A stretch of 64,000 nt of DNA from Anagrus nilaparvatae (Eukaryota > Arthropoda > Insecta > Hymenoptera > Mymaridae), in the NCBI GenBank assembly GCA_022575985.1, contig JAKSXM010000007.1, forward strand, positions 51,552,501-51,616,500. Reading direction: 5' to 3'. The notes under the pieces are model-generated. The model ran no database searches, was not told the DNA's origin, and saw only the letters and a list, made by a program, of their open reading frames with translations. Of the stretch, positions 37,800 to 47,124 are shown piece after piece. The translations under genes were made by a program, and so were the position numbers. Numbering within the stretch: position 1 is the first letter of the stretch; every line of letters begins with the position of its first letter.

Positions 37800-38819
37800 T
37801 TTGACAAAAAATAGGTATTGTGTTGTTCTCTAGTTGTTAAATAGTATATTAAACACTTAAAAATATAGGAAGATTTTTATAAAAATTTCTTTGAAGGTAA
37901 ATGCTGCAATTCCACAGTAAAAAGTAATTTTTTTACAAATAATTAAAAATATAAAAAAATTTTAACACTGTTCATAAAAAACTGTTTTTTAACGAATTAA
38001 ATAATTTTTTCATTATTTAAATTTATTGAAGTTAATCTTACACAACCATCAGGTACACTCTCATATTTTATTAAAAGTGGTAGGTGCACTTATTAACTTG
38101 TGAAGTATTTTTCTCTCTCTGAAGATAACAAACGTCAAAAGTGTGCTCACGCGCAAGAAAAATGTTTTGGCGGTGTACAAAAGTTACTCATTCAATAAAT
38201 TCGGTTTTGGTTGTATTGTTTCCGGTCAACACCAGATTTGGTCTAGTATAGGTTTTTTGGGTCGCTGATCATGAAAATCGGGGTCTTTTCTATAAAAAAT
38301 TGGAGCTTGACCCTTACATTTGCCAAATCTCAAAAATGCCATTTTTGCTATATTCGCTTTAGCCCTTTAAAATTTGTTATAGGGCCAAGGTTTTTTGGAT
38401 CACTAATCACAAATATTGAGGTATTTTTAATAAAAAATTAGACCTTAGCCCTTAAATTGGCCAAAACTGATCAGGCCCTGATTTCCACTTCAAATTATTT
38501 TAATTAAAATAATTAAAATTATATTTTAAAATTATTTTATTATTTTAATTAAAATAATTTGAATCGAAAATATTCTAACTTTAGGAAGTCCAAAGTCCAT
38601 GCATTTGAACGTTCGGAAGGGGGAGGAGGGGTTACCCCCTCTAAAAACGTCAAATTTTCACCCCCGCCCTATACTGAATAGAACTTGTTCGGGCACCCCT
38701 ACCTACATGAACATGTTCCATGTTAATAAATTTTACCTTATAGTTAGTTATAAGTGGTACGTGCCACAATAATACTTTATTTAAAACTTGAAAAATAATA
38801 GTACATTTTTGCTCCCATG
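37800..38819. repeat. TMEM165 upstream DNA and dispersed repeats
   Basis: The first 400 bases are probable promoter/5' flank. At about 38,225-38,470 two diverged copies of one unit occur (GGTTTTTTGGGTCGCTGATC near 38,250 and GGTTTTTTGGATCACTAATC near 38,389); the same unit is found inverted at 9,740-9,815. Positions 38,489-38,563 form an AT-only palindrome (TTCAAATTATTTTAATT and its reverse complement). A C/G-rich patch at about 38,615-38,680 and ATGTTCCATG near 38,713 resemble parts of the repeat in Ark intron 11. No gene is supported. Confidence 0.65.
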
Positions 38820-39185
38820 GACAAAACGAAATTTTTCTTTGTCAGTGGAGAGAAAACGCGTTTTTTTCGATCTCGTTGTCTCGCGAAAAAAATGTTTTCG
38901 ACCTGCGCTAGAAAGAAAAAATTTTATAGTAGTAAACTTCCTACTTAATTTATAAAAAATAGTACATTTTTAACCAAGGGAGCAAAAAAAAGAATGGCCC
39001 AGATCGCACGTTAATTAGCATCCGAGGCGAAGCCGAGGATGGTAAACTGCGATCTGGGGTATTTTTTTTTTGTTCCCGTGGACAAAACGAAATTTTTCTT
39101 TCTCAGTGGGGTGAAAACGCGTTTTTTTCGATTTCGTTGCGGGGCGAAAAAAGTGTTTTCGGCCCGCTAGGAAGAAAAAATATAT
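38820..39185. repeat. Second cluster of the quasi-palindromic repeat family
   Basis: A copy of the 70-base quasi-palindrome (38,992-39,061, AGATCGCACG..GAGGCGAAGCCGAGG..TGCGATCTGGGG) is flanked on both sides by the GTCAGTGGAGAGAAAACGCG-type block (38,820-38,925 and 39,075-39,180). The arrangement is the same as at 778-1560, so the two modules move or are copied together. Confidence 0.75.
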
Positions 39186-39354
39186 ATGGGTGTTTTTTAC
39201 ATAGGAACATTATATATATAGCGCCACCCACCTCCCCTTATCCACTTATACCCTAAACGAAAGCTCTTTTAAACTTTTTTTTCTTTTTAAAAAGTTATAA
39301 TACATAATATTTTTTCAAAGTCCAAATCAACTGCGAAGTCTCAAAAATTCATTC

Positions 39355-39602
39355 AACCCACCGGTGGTGGCGCCATTTAAATCGGCCGACTCGAGCTTGA
39401 CTACCGCGGTTTCAGTAAAATATTACATATTTTTTGCAAAATTATTCTGTTTTTATAATAGCAATGATGGCATATAATATATATAATAATATATTCCATC
39501 ATTTCTGTTATCAAAGCAGAATAATTTTGCAAAAAATATGTAATATTTTACTGAAACCACGGTAGTCAAGTAGAATTTAATGGCGCCTGCACCGGTGGGT
39601 TT
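39355..39602. mobile_element. MITE-like foldback element, about 248 bp
   Basis: Terminal sequence AACCCACCGGTG at 39,355 recurs inverted at 39,591-39,602 (CACCGGTGGGTT). The arms stay alike inward for roughly 100 bases, including GACTACCG(C/T)GGTTTCAGT and ATATTTTTTGCAAAATTATT, around an AT-rich centre. No ORF. A non-autonomous inverted-repeat element is the simplest reading; no clear target-site duplication was seen. Confidence 0.8.
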
Positions 39603-40633
39603 TACATGTTCCCACTTGCTGTCTCTCAGTTTTAGCTATTTTTAAGCTTCCCACCATTTTCATAATGCGCAGCAAATATATTTTTTTTTACTTTAACTTC
39701 TCATACATAAGTTGTAGAAAAATTAAAATTTTGATAATCAGAATTTTCTAAAGAAGCGTTACTCTGGGTATTGGGGTACTCGAAATTCCAAAAAAAAAGC
39801 GTTATACGTTAAAAAGTTTTGAAAAAAAAATTTTTTATTTCACCTTAATTAAATAGTTAAATAAATTTTAAAAAGTTACGGTCGATATATATATAATTAT
39901 ATAATGCAAATAAACTAATTTATCTCATAAAAATATAATTTATTAATTTAGTACAGTTTGTATTATACAAAAGTAATTTATCTTTTTAGTATAATTTTAT
40001 CATGTTTTTAGATATAAAAATATTCATATTTTACTTTTAATTCTTATCAAAGTTAATTCTCTAAAAACTAACGTAGATAAATTAAAAATAAATTATAAGT
40101 ATATAAAACTATAAAAAATATAAAATTTATCTACAAAATATATCAATTTTTTGGATTAGCTCGCTATATATTATTATCTTTTAAAATAAAAAATAATAAT
40201 TTAAAAAATATAATTTTTGAAATAATAATTATAAATATAACATTTTCAAAATTCTTTTATTAATTTACATTTGGTACATTTTGTGTTAAAAAAGTGAATA
40301 GCGAATATCATAAAGATAATTTAATATTTGGTTTATCATCAGAAATAATTGATTTTTTAAAAACAACGGTTTTGATTTTCAATTTAATAGGAATATTAAA
40401 TATACAAATAAAATATTGTTATCATAAAGAAAAAATTTTATTAAAATTTAAAAAAATTTTATTATTATAAAAATAAACATAATTATTTTTATTTATTTAT
40501 TTTATTATTTAATTACTTAATATTATTATTTTCTATTTATTATTTATTATATTAATTATCAGATTTGAATGTTACACTGGTTTTGTTGTACGTACAGGTG
40601 TTATATAATAATATATAAATATTTTAACAAAAT
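39603..40633. other. AT-rich intergenic DNA
   Basis: Extremely A/T-rich, with no ORF, RNA gene or splice pattern. A GC-poor desert between the foldback element and the RT-tail-like ORF. Confidence 0.6.
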
Positions 40634-40837
40634 ATGAGATCTCAAGCATATGATCTGAGATATTCGAGACCACTTCGCGAGTCTCAGTCAAGATCAAACT
40701 TGCTTTTCTACTCACCATTGAATCGCATACGTAGAAGTTGGAATTTAGACCCGGAACTCCAAATTTCCTTAACTAATCTGGACCAAACCCAATTCAGGAA
40801 TTTTGTGAGGTCTAAATACCTTAAAAACTATGAATAG
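40634..40837 (+). pseudogene. Small ORF resembling the C-terminal tail of a reverse-transcriptase protein
   Basis: A 67-codon ORF (MRSQAYDLRYSRPL..., ending in YLKNYE). Its codon composition is clearly less A/T-extreme than the flanking DNA. The central segment (LLFYSPLNRIRRSWNLD) followed by a hydrophobic stretch and a TQFRNFV tail resembles the end of many non-LTR retrotransposon ORF2 proteins, where a short 'PLNR..R.(W/Y)N' motif follows the thumb region. The catalytic core is absent, and no upstream frame continues into it. It is probably a 5'-truncated insertion; a small expressed gene cannot be excluded. Low confidence. Confidence 0.35.
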
Positions 40838-41480
40838 CTCTCTTTCATTTTATTTTCACTCTTATTTATTATATAATTATTTCATTATGATTCATTTTAT
40901 TCGCTATTTTTAATCAATTCCATTTAACCTGCTGAACCTCTTTGTTTAGTAAAATAAATATATTTTTATTATAAAATGCAATTTTATATATTTAAATGAT
41001 TGTTATGTTACTAGTCATATTTTATTATATATATATCAAAAAAATTTTTTATTAGTTAACATAAATAATTTTGTAAATTTATTGTATCAAGGGTAGAAAT
41101 ACCTGTTAATTTTGAAATAAAATAAAATAAAATAAAATTTTATAAAATTAATAATGATTTCATTTTAACTCTTTTTTTTTTTTTATTATCATTTTTGTAT
41201 TAATCATGTCTGTTGCGACAAATTACGTTGTTTCTGTATTTGTATTTTTGAAAATAATTTTCTTTATTTATTTTCATTATTAAATTTTTCTCATTTTATT
41301 AGTTGGCTTATTTTTTTATACTTTCCATTATTATTTTTTACAATAATTCCTTATAAATATATATTTTAGGTTTCTAATAAGTTTTTCGCGTGCAAACTGC
41401 GCCGAATATAATTAAGGCTTTTTTTTTGTATCTTTCAAAATTATAATCGAAAATTCTTTTATTTCTTCAGCTATATAAAC
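40838..41480. other. AT-rich intergenic DNA with AAAAT microsatellite
   Basis: No gene. A pentanucleotide (AAAAT)n run lies at about 41,117-41,142. Confidence 0.6.
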
Positions 41481-41757
41481 GTTACACCCGAAACGAGGTA
41501 ACGGTCGGTTCCGCGGAATGGGGCAGTCATCAGCCGTTTTAATTAAATTATGAATAAAATTTGATAAGTCAAACAAATTTTTTATCTTATAATTAATCAG
41601 TATCATTCAGAAATGTATTTTAAATGTAAAAGTAATTAAACAAAAATTATTTTTCTTAGAAAATTTTCTTATTTTCAATGTATTAACACGTATTAATTTA
41701 TTTAATTTGATGCCCCGTTCCGCGGAACCGGCCGTTATCTCGTTTCGGGCGTAACAT
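41481..41757. mobile_element. MITE-like element with about 45-bp GC-rich terminal inverted repeats
   Basis: The left end (about 41,481-41,525, GTTACACCCGAAACGAGGTA then ACGG.CGGTTCCGCGGAA.GGGGC) is matched by the inverted right end (about 41,711-41,757, ending CGTTTCGGGCGTAAC). The ends are strikingly GC-rich against the surrounding A/T background, while the roughly 185-bp interior is AT-rich and non-coding. A 64-aa minus-strand ORF crossing the left end is incidental. Candidate target-site duplications are not decisive. Confidence 0.8.
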
Positions 41758-43254
41758 AAATACTTATAATTATTTATTTTCTAGTAAAAATTTTAATTCA
41801 TCTTAAGAAATTTTGATTTCCTATAATTATACCTTTTCGACCTAAACGATTTTTTAATTAAAAATTTATTGTTTGGTGAAAATTTTTCAAAGCTTATCTG
41901 ATTTTTTATCAGATATTCTTATATTTGTAAAAGTTTAGTACCATATATGACAATAGTTTGAGGTGAACAATTCAACGTTTTAAATAATAGAATTATTTTT
42001 TTCCAAATTTGCAATTAAATTTTTTTTTTCTCAAATCATTTTTCGATCTAACGTTTCCAAATTAGGGTTTAGGATCCTAATCCATAGCTTCATATTTGCA
42101 ATATTTCAAAAAAGAAAAAAATCGTCAAGGAAAAATAATTTGGCTTTTGACCGCGCTTTTTAGATTTATAGCGCATGCGCAATTCAAAATAATTTTTGAA
42201 CCTTAATATAATATAATTTATCAAATCGTTTTATAAATTTAAAACTTATATTTAACTTTTGCAGTTAAAAGAAAATTCACAATGTATTTGTATTTGAAAA
42301 AATAACAGCACGCTGATATATCAACAGTAATTAATTTTCATAATAATAGCTATTATTATAATTACTCGATTATAATATCCAAAAAATTTTTATTTATAAA
42401 TATTTTAACATGGAACATATTCATTGGATGGGGTATTTGAAAAAGTCTGGCTAGGCAGGGGGGGGGTAAAATGGACTTATAATATTTTCGATTTACGGAC
42501 TAGGGATAATTTGGAGTGGGAGTCAGGGGCTGATAAGGCCTTGATAAGAACAAGAACTTAGAATACCTTATAGGTTTATGGACTTAGGATAATTTTATAT
42601 TTCGGGATTTATTTGTTTTAGGGCTTATAATAATTAGGGAATATACGTTAAAACTGTTATAATTATGTGAACACGATCCATGATCGTTGGTTGCGTGAAA
42701 AACACAAACCCAGTTATAATTTTTTATTATTCTGCAGATGATTAAGACAATTGCAACATTGTTGGTCATTTTATTTCAATTTCAATTACAAAAATTTTCA
42801 ATGATACAATATTCAGATTAATTTAGCCATGACATCACAAGATGCAAATCTAATTCTTACATTAAAAGTTAGATTAATCAAGAACATATTTGTTTTACTA
42901 AAGTGATCTACTAAACGTTCTTTGTTAAATTTATGAATTAATATAAAATTTAAAATTTTTATTTGTTTTAAAATGAATCTCACATATAAATATTCGAACC
43001 GATAAAAGTTTGAAATGTTTTTGGTATATTATACAAAGTTTACTTTAGACACTAGCTACCCGATTGAGACTTTGAAAAAAATATTAAAATTTTTTAAAAG
43101 AAAAAAAAAATGCAAGCTTTTTGTTTCGGATATAAGTGTGTGGGGGGGGGGGGCAGTACTATGTATACCGTTCCTGTGAAAAGTACGTACCCATGTGAAT
43201 ATAGAAATTTTTTCCTAATTTTAAGCTAAACTCAACTTATTGTCTCAGAGCCCT
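41758..43254. repeat. Repeat-bearing intergenic DNA
   Basis: AT-rich, with a degenerate repeat at about 42,408-42,640 (ATGGAACAT, a G-run, then repeated GGACTTA(G/T)(G/A)ATAATTT units). It resembles the element in Ark intron 11. A run of 12 G at 43,142-43,153 is followed by TATACCGTTCCTGTGAAAAG (about 43,164), shared with the end of the repeat cluster at 1.5 kb. No gene. Confidence 0.6.
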
Positions 43255-43510
43255 ATTTCGTATAGTCACTTTTTGTCGGTTAAATATGTATTTTGGGTCC
43301 TGAACACGAATGTGACATCAGTTTTTACCAAAAAGTCTCTAGTTGCCCACTAGAAGTAAATTTAGATCATTATTTTTAATTGTTTTGAAATTTCCTTTTT
43401 TATTGGCTTCTGAAAAAATTTAGGTAAAAACGAATAACATATTTGTATTCAGAGACCCAAAATACGACAAAAATCATAAAATAACCGTAAAAAAAAGTGA
43501 CTATATTATA
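43255..43510. repeat. Diverged inverted repeat, about 250 bp
   Basis: 43,259-43,310 (TATAGTCACTTTTTGTCGG..TATTTTGGGTCCTGAACAC) pairs with the reverse complement of 43,440-43,509 (ATTCAGAGACCCAAAATAC..AAAAGTGACTATA). Arms are imperfect and separated by about 130 bases. It resembles an old foldback element. Confidence 0.6.
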
Positions 43511-43858
43511 AGAAGTAACTAGACTAACTGTTAAAGACGATTAAAATAAAATCAGGTAACAATAAGAAACGGGCATGACATCCCGAACACCCATTCTCAA
43601 ATAATTTAAAGTGGGAGTAAATATCGAAGGTGGGGGTTGACATTTTTTTCTCGTCCTAAAAATAGGTACATATATCTACAAATTTGGCGGTTAATTCTTT
43701 GAGAGCAAGAAGGACAAATATATAAACAAAGATGGGATTCGAGGAACTCTCGTGATGCACTATTTGAACTTATTTTTTTCCATGCCTGCATGCCGACCAC
43801 TCTTGTCAAAATATTTGCAAATATTTACAATATAAATTGAAGATATAAATATTATATT

Positions 43859-44203
43859 ATGGAAGAGTTTGAAAAAATTGATTGGTAAGTTTTTATTTAC
43901 ATTTATTATTATTAAATTATACCTGACAATTATTTAACATTTCTTTACGATAGGATACAACCTATAAATGACCTCTTAGATAATGAATTTGTGAATTATG
44001 AAAGGTTGAAATCTGAAGGGTTGATGTACAAAATTCTTAATGGGAAATTAGAAGATCCATTTAAAGATATAAGAGTTTACCAATTAAATGAACCAGCATT
44101 ATCTGCAGATAGAAATAAAACTCATAAAAAAGAATGTACCCCCAAAAAAAATGGTGGTAAAAGAAAAAGAACTAAGAGGAAAAAAAATGTAAATAAAAAG
44201 TAA
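43859..44203 (+). CDS. Small basic protein of unknown function (2 exons)
   Basis: Exon 1 (43859-43884) ends in a GTAAGT donor. Exon 2 (43954-44203) follows a TAG acceptor and completes the split Trp codon. The 91-aa product begins MEEFEKIDW; residues 9-65 look folded and conserved-like (IQPINDLLDNEFVNYERL, LMYKILNGKLEDPF), and the last 25 residues are almost all Lys/Arg/Asn (KRKRTKRKK), a likely nuclear or nucleolar signal. I do not recognise the family. The strong donor, frame-consistent junction and non-random composition argue for a real gene. It converges on the minus-strand gene that ends at 44,584. Confidence 0.6.
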
Positions 44204-44583
44204 TTTTCTGTTTTGAAGTGTGTATGAAATATTAATTTTAGAATATAAGTAAAGTTTAATGCATACTTTACAATATATTATTAATCTTTGATATTTAACG
44301 TTCCATAATTAAGCATACTTAATAATTTTATTACTATCAATTTAATCAATTAAATATAAGTTCTTAAATTTAATCAAGAAAGTACAAAATTAATTATAAG
44401 TATAATGTTCATTTAAAATGTAAGGAAATTATTTTTATATTAAAATAATAAGAAAGTTTAAACTCAATTATTTTTGTGTAAACTTTATTTAAATGCCATT
44501 TAAAAAAAACAAACAAAATTAATATTTATCAATTTTATAAAATTATTAGTTAAAACTTAAACAATACAAGTTTAGAATATTAA

Positions 44584-46203
44584 TTATAAACTATTTATCG
44601 AATCTTTGTGTCCAACAAGTTTTACAAAAGAAATTTTCATTTCACTTTGAATAACTTTTCTATATGTTTCATAAGAACATTTTAATTCTGGATATTTTAG
44701 TCGAAAGTCTTTATGCATATCTTTAACATTAAGATCCATTGATAAATAACGTCCTTGATTTTGAGTAATAGGGTTAAATGTTTCAACATGAGCTTTTATA
44801 ATTTCTCTGTTTAATTTCTTACCACCCCTATTATCTTTATGTTTTGGATTTGGTACAATGTTAAAGTTCAGTACACCTCTTATCATTGAATTACTTTTAC
44901 TAGAAAAACCTAACGTGTTAAGAAAGAATGATTTACACACTTTGACTAGAGTACCATCTTTATTTTTCAATTGATAAACTATTGTTCGTTTTCTTCGAGA
45001 TTCTTCAGAATTTGTTGTTTTTCGAGATGTATTTTGGCTATTTGCATTGTAAAATATGAACGAACGTCTGTCATTACGATTCATTTCCCAAAACTGATTG
45101 TTAATTAATAATCTTTGTTTAAAGTCAAATTTTGTTTCACATTTTCTAGGACAATTACTATGACAACCACGTTTGATAGGATGCTTTGTTTTATTTTTTT
45201 CTATAATTTGATATTCCTTTTCAGTTAACTGATGAGAAATTTCTATTTGTTTTTTCTTGTCTTTTTTAAAAGTAATTGACTGCTTATTTAAATGTTCTTT
45301 ATCCTTTGCACTGCTTGGCTCAATTTCTGAATTTCTTCTTTGTAACTGATCTTCAGGATTCAATGCTGATGTATTTGAATATGCTATTACTTGGTGGTTA
45401 ATTTCAAGAGCATTTAATGCATCTGGTTCAAGTGTTTGTATTTGATCATATTGATGTTCAGCATCTGTTTTAAGAACTTGAAGATTCTCAACTACTAACG
45501 GGCAAGGATGTTGCATTTCACTGTGATTAAATTGAAGATTATAATTATTTACTTCAGCAATTTCGCTAGATTCATAATTTAATTTGTGCATGCCTTGATG
45601 CACAGCTTGATTTTCAATCATTTGAATAAGCCCTGTATTTTCTAAATTTGAAATTTGTGTTTTTTTATTTTTAACATATGATTTATCAGTCTTAGAAAGT
45701 AATTTTTCAGGAATATTTTTAGATTTTTTTGAAACAACTTCAGAGTTTAATACATCTCTTATTATTGAATCGCTATTATTTGAAAAACCTAATGTATTAA
45801 GAAAAAATGATTTACAAACATTAACAAGAGAACCATCATTATTTTTAAGCTGATATTTAATTGTTCGCTTTCTTCGCGATTCATTAGATCCTGTTGTTTT
45901 TCTTGATGTATTTTGACTGTTAGCATTGTAAAATATGAAAGTTTTACGATCATTTAAATTCATTCCCCAAAATTTTTCATTTATCAAAATTCGTTGTTCT
46001 GGATCAATTTTTGATTCACATTTTCTAAAACAAGATAATTGACAACCACCTTTTACAGAATGTTTTATCTTATTTTTATTTATTTTATCTTCTTGAGTTT
46101 CAGAGGACAGTTTTTGTTTTTTACTAGATTTTTTCAAATTTGTTTTTTTATTATTTTTTGTGTTTTCTTCTTGATTTTCTTCTGTTGTGTCATATAAATC
46201 CAT
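44584..46203 (-). CDS. Uncharacterised protein with an internally duplicated Cys-containing module, possibly transposon-derived
   Basis: A single uninterrupted frame of 539 aa from the ATG at 46,201-46,203 (stop 44,584-44,586). The frame is open further upstream, but without an ATG. Residues 46-153 and 339-445 are two copies of one module: KH.(V/I)K.GC...C.RKCE.K, then INE/NQFW.MN.NDR..FIFYNA, QNTSRKTT, ESRRKRTI.YQLKN and KSFFLNTLGFS. The linker (154-338) is disordered. The C-terminus (about 462-532, GRYLSMDLNVKDMHKDF and CSYETYRKVI) occurs once. The combination of this module with that C-terminal segment is known to me from uncharacterised insect and cnidarian proteins that look transposase-related; there the segment is normally followed by a longer catalytic-like part, missing here. 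Function unknown. A TTTTAAG acceptor-like site sits just before the start, so a 5' exon is possible. Confidence 0.75.
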   Translation of the reverse strand: MDLYDTTEENQEENTKNNKKTNLKKSSKKQKLSSETQEDKINKNKIKHSVKGGCQLSCFRKCESKIDPEQRILINEKFWGMNLNDRKTFIFYNANSQNTSRKTTGSNESRRKRTIKYQLKNNDGSLVNVCKSFFLNTLGFSNNSDSIIRDVLNSEVVSKKSKNIPEKLLSKTDKSYVKNKKTQISNLENTGLIQMIENQAVHQGMHKLNYESSEIAEVNNYNLQFNHSEMQHPCPLVVENLQVLKTDAEHQYDQIQTLEPDALNALEINHQVIAYSNTSALNPEDQLQRRNSEIEPSSAKDKEHLNKQSITFKKDKKKQIEISHQLTEKEYQIIEKNKTKHPIKRGCHSNCPRKCETKFDFKQRLLINNQFWEMNRNDRRSFIFYNANSQNTSRKTTNSEESRRKRTIVYQLKNKDGTLVKVCKSFFLNTLGFSSKSNSMIRGVLNFNIVPNPKHKDNRGGKKLNREIIKAHVETFNPITQNQGRYLSMDLNVKDMHKDFRLKYPELKCSYETYRKVIQSEMKISFVKLVGHKDSINSL

Positions 46204-47124
46204 TTTAATCTTAAAATAAAAAGGAATTATTCCCAAAATATATTTTTAAATTTTGATTCAATAAATATTTTATTTCAAGTTCTCAGTACTTTTTTTTTGT
46301 TTTTAACAAAAAATAAGTACTAATTTTCTATATTTATCATTAAACTTCTGCATTTTCTTGCATACAGGTTATAATATATTTTCATGTACGAGGTTTTTCA
46401 GAATTGGATTCAAGTAAACAATGTTTATAGTTTGGTTTAGTCTTCTGCACAATGCACAGTGCACTGAATGCACATTAGATTTCATATGATTATAGGTGAT
46501 GATTAGATACATTTCGAAAAACAGTCATATAGAATAATAAGCCCCCTCTCCACCATACACCTTCACTAAAAATAAAAAATCTTACTATAGCAAAAATGTA
46601 TAGTATATACCTGTAAGCTGACAGGTTCTGTGTTTATATATTACGCATGAAGAAGTTTTATATTTCTAATTTTTTAATTAAAAATTTCTTTGTAATATAG
46701 TGCTTAAATTAAATATATTATTTAAAAATTTACAATTAATGTAAATAAAATATTGAACTTCTAAACAAGGTAAAAATCAACAAATTAAAAATATTTTTTA
46801 ACTTTCTATGCCATATATACATGTTTACATGATTAATAAATAATATCCTTGAAATTTTTTTTAGAATAAATTCGTTTATTATTTTGTCCTTTAATGACTA
46901 TAAATATTTATACACAATGTTCAGTATCAGCGACATATTATACAATTATTAAAAATTTTCTATTTATCAAACAAATTTCGTAATTATGGTATTATCTGCA
47001 ATTTTAATCGAGTTAGTTACAAAAATCTTAAGGTAAGAAATTTAATAACTTTTTTTTATAGATTTATATAAAAAGATAAATAACATTTTGTCCCTTTTAT
47101 AAAGGAAAATTTTTTTTATAAATC
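46204..47124. other. Divergent intergenic region upstream of Ark
   Basis: AT-rich promoter-side DNA for the minus-strand gene and Ark. A short segment at 46,430-46,480 repeats GCACA(A/G)TGCAC motifs. No gene or RNA is supported. Confidence 0.5.

Noticed and set aside
44584..46236. Longer 550-aa version of the duplicated-module protein
   Set aside because: The extra 11 codons begin at a non-ATG codon; the first ATG is at 46,203.
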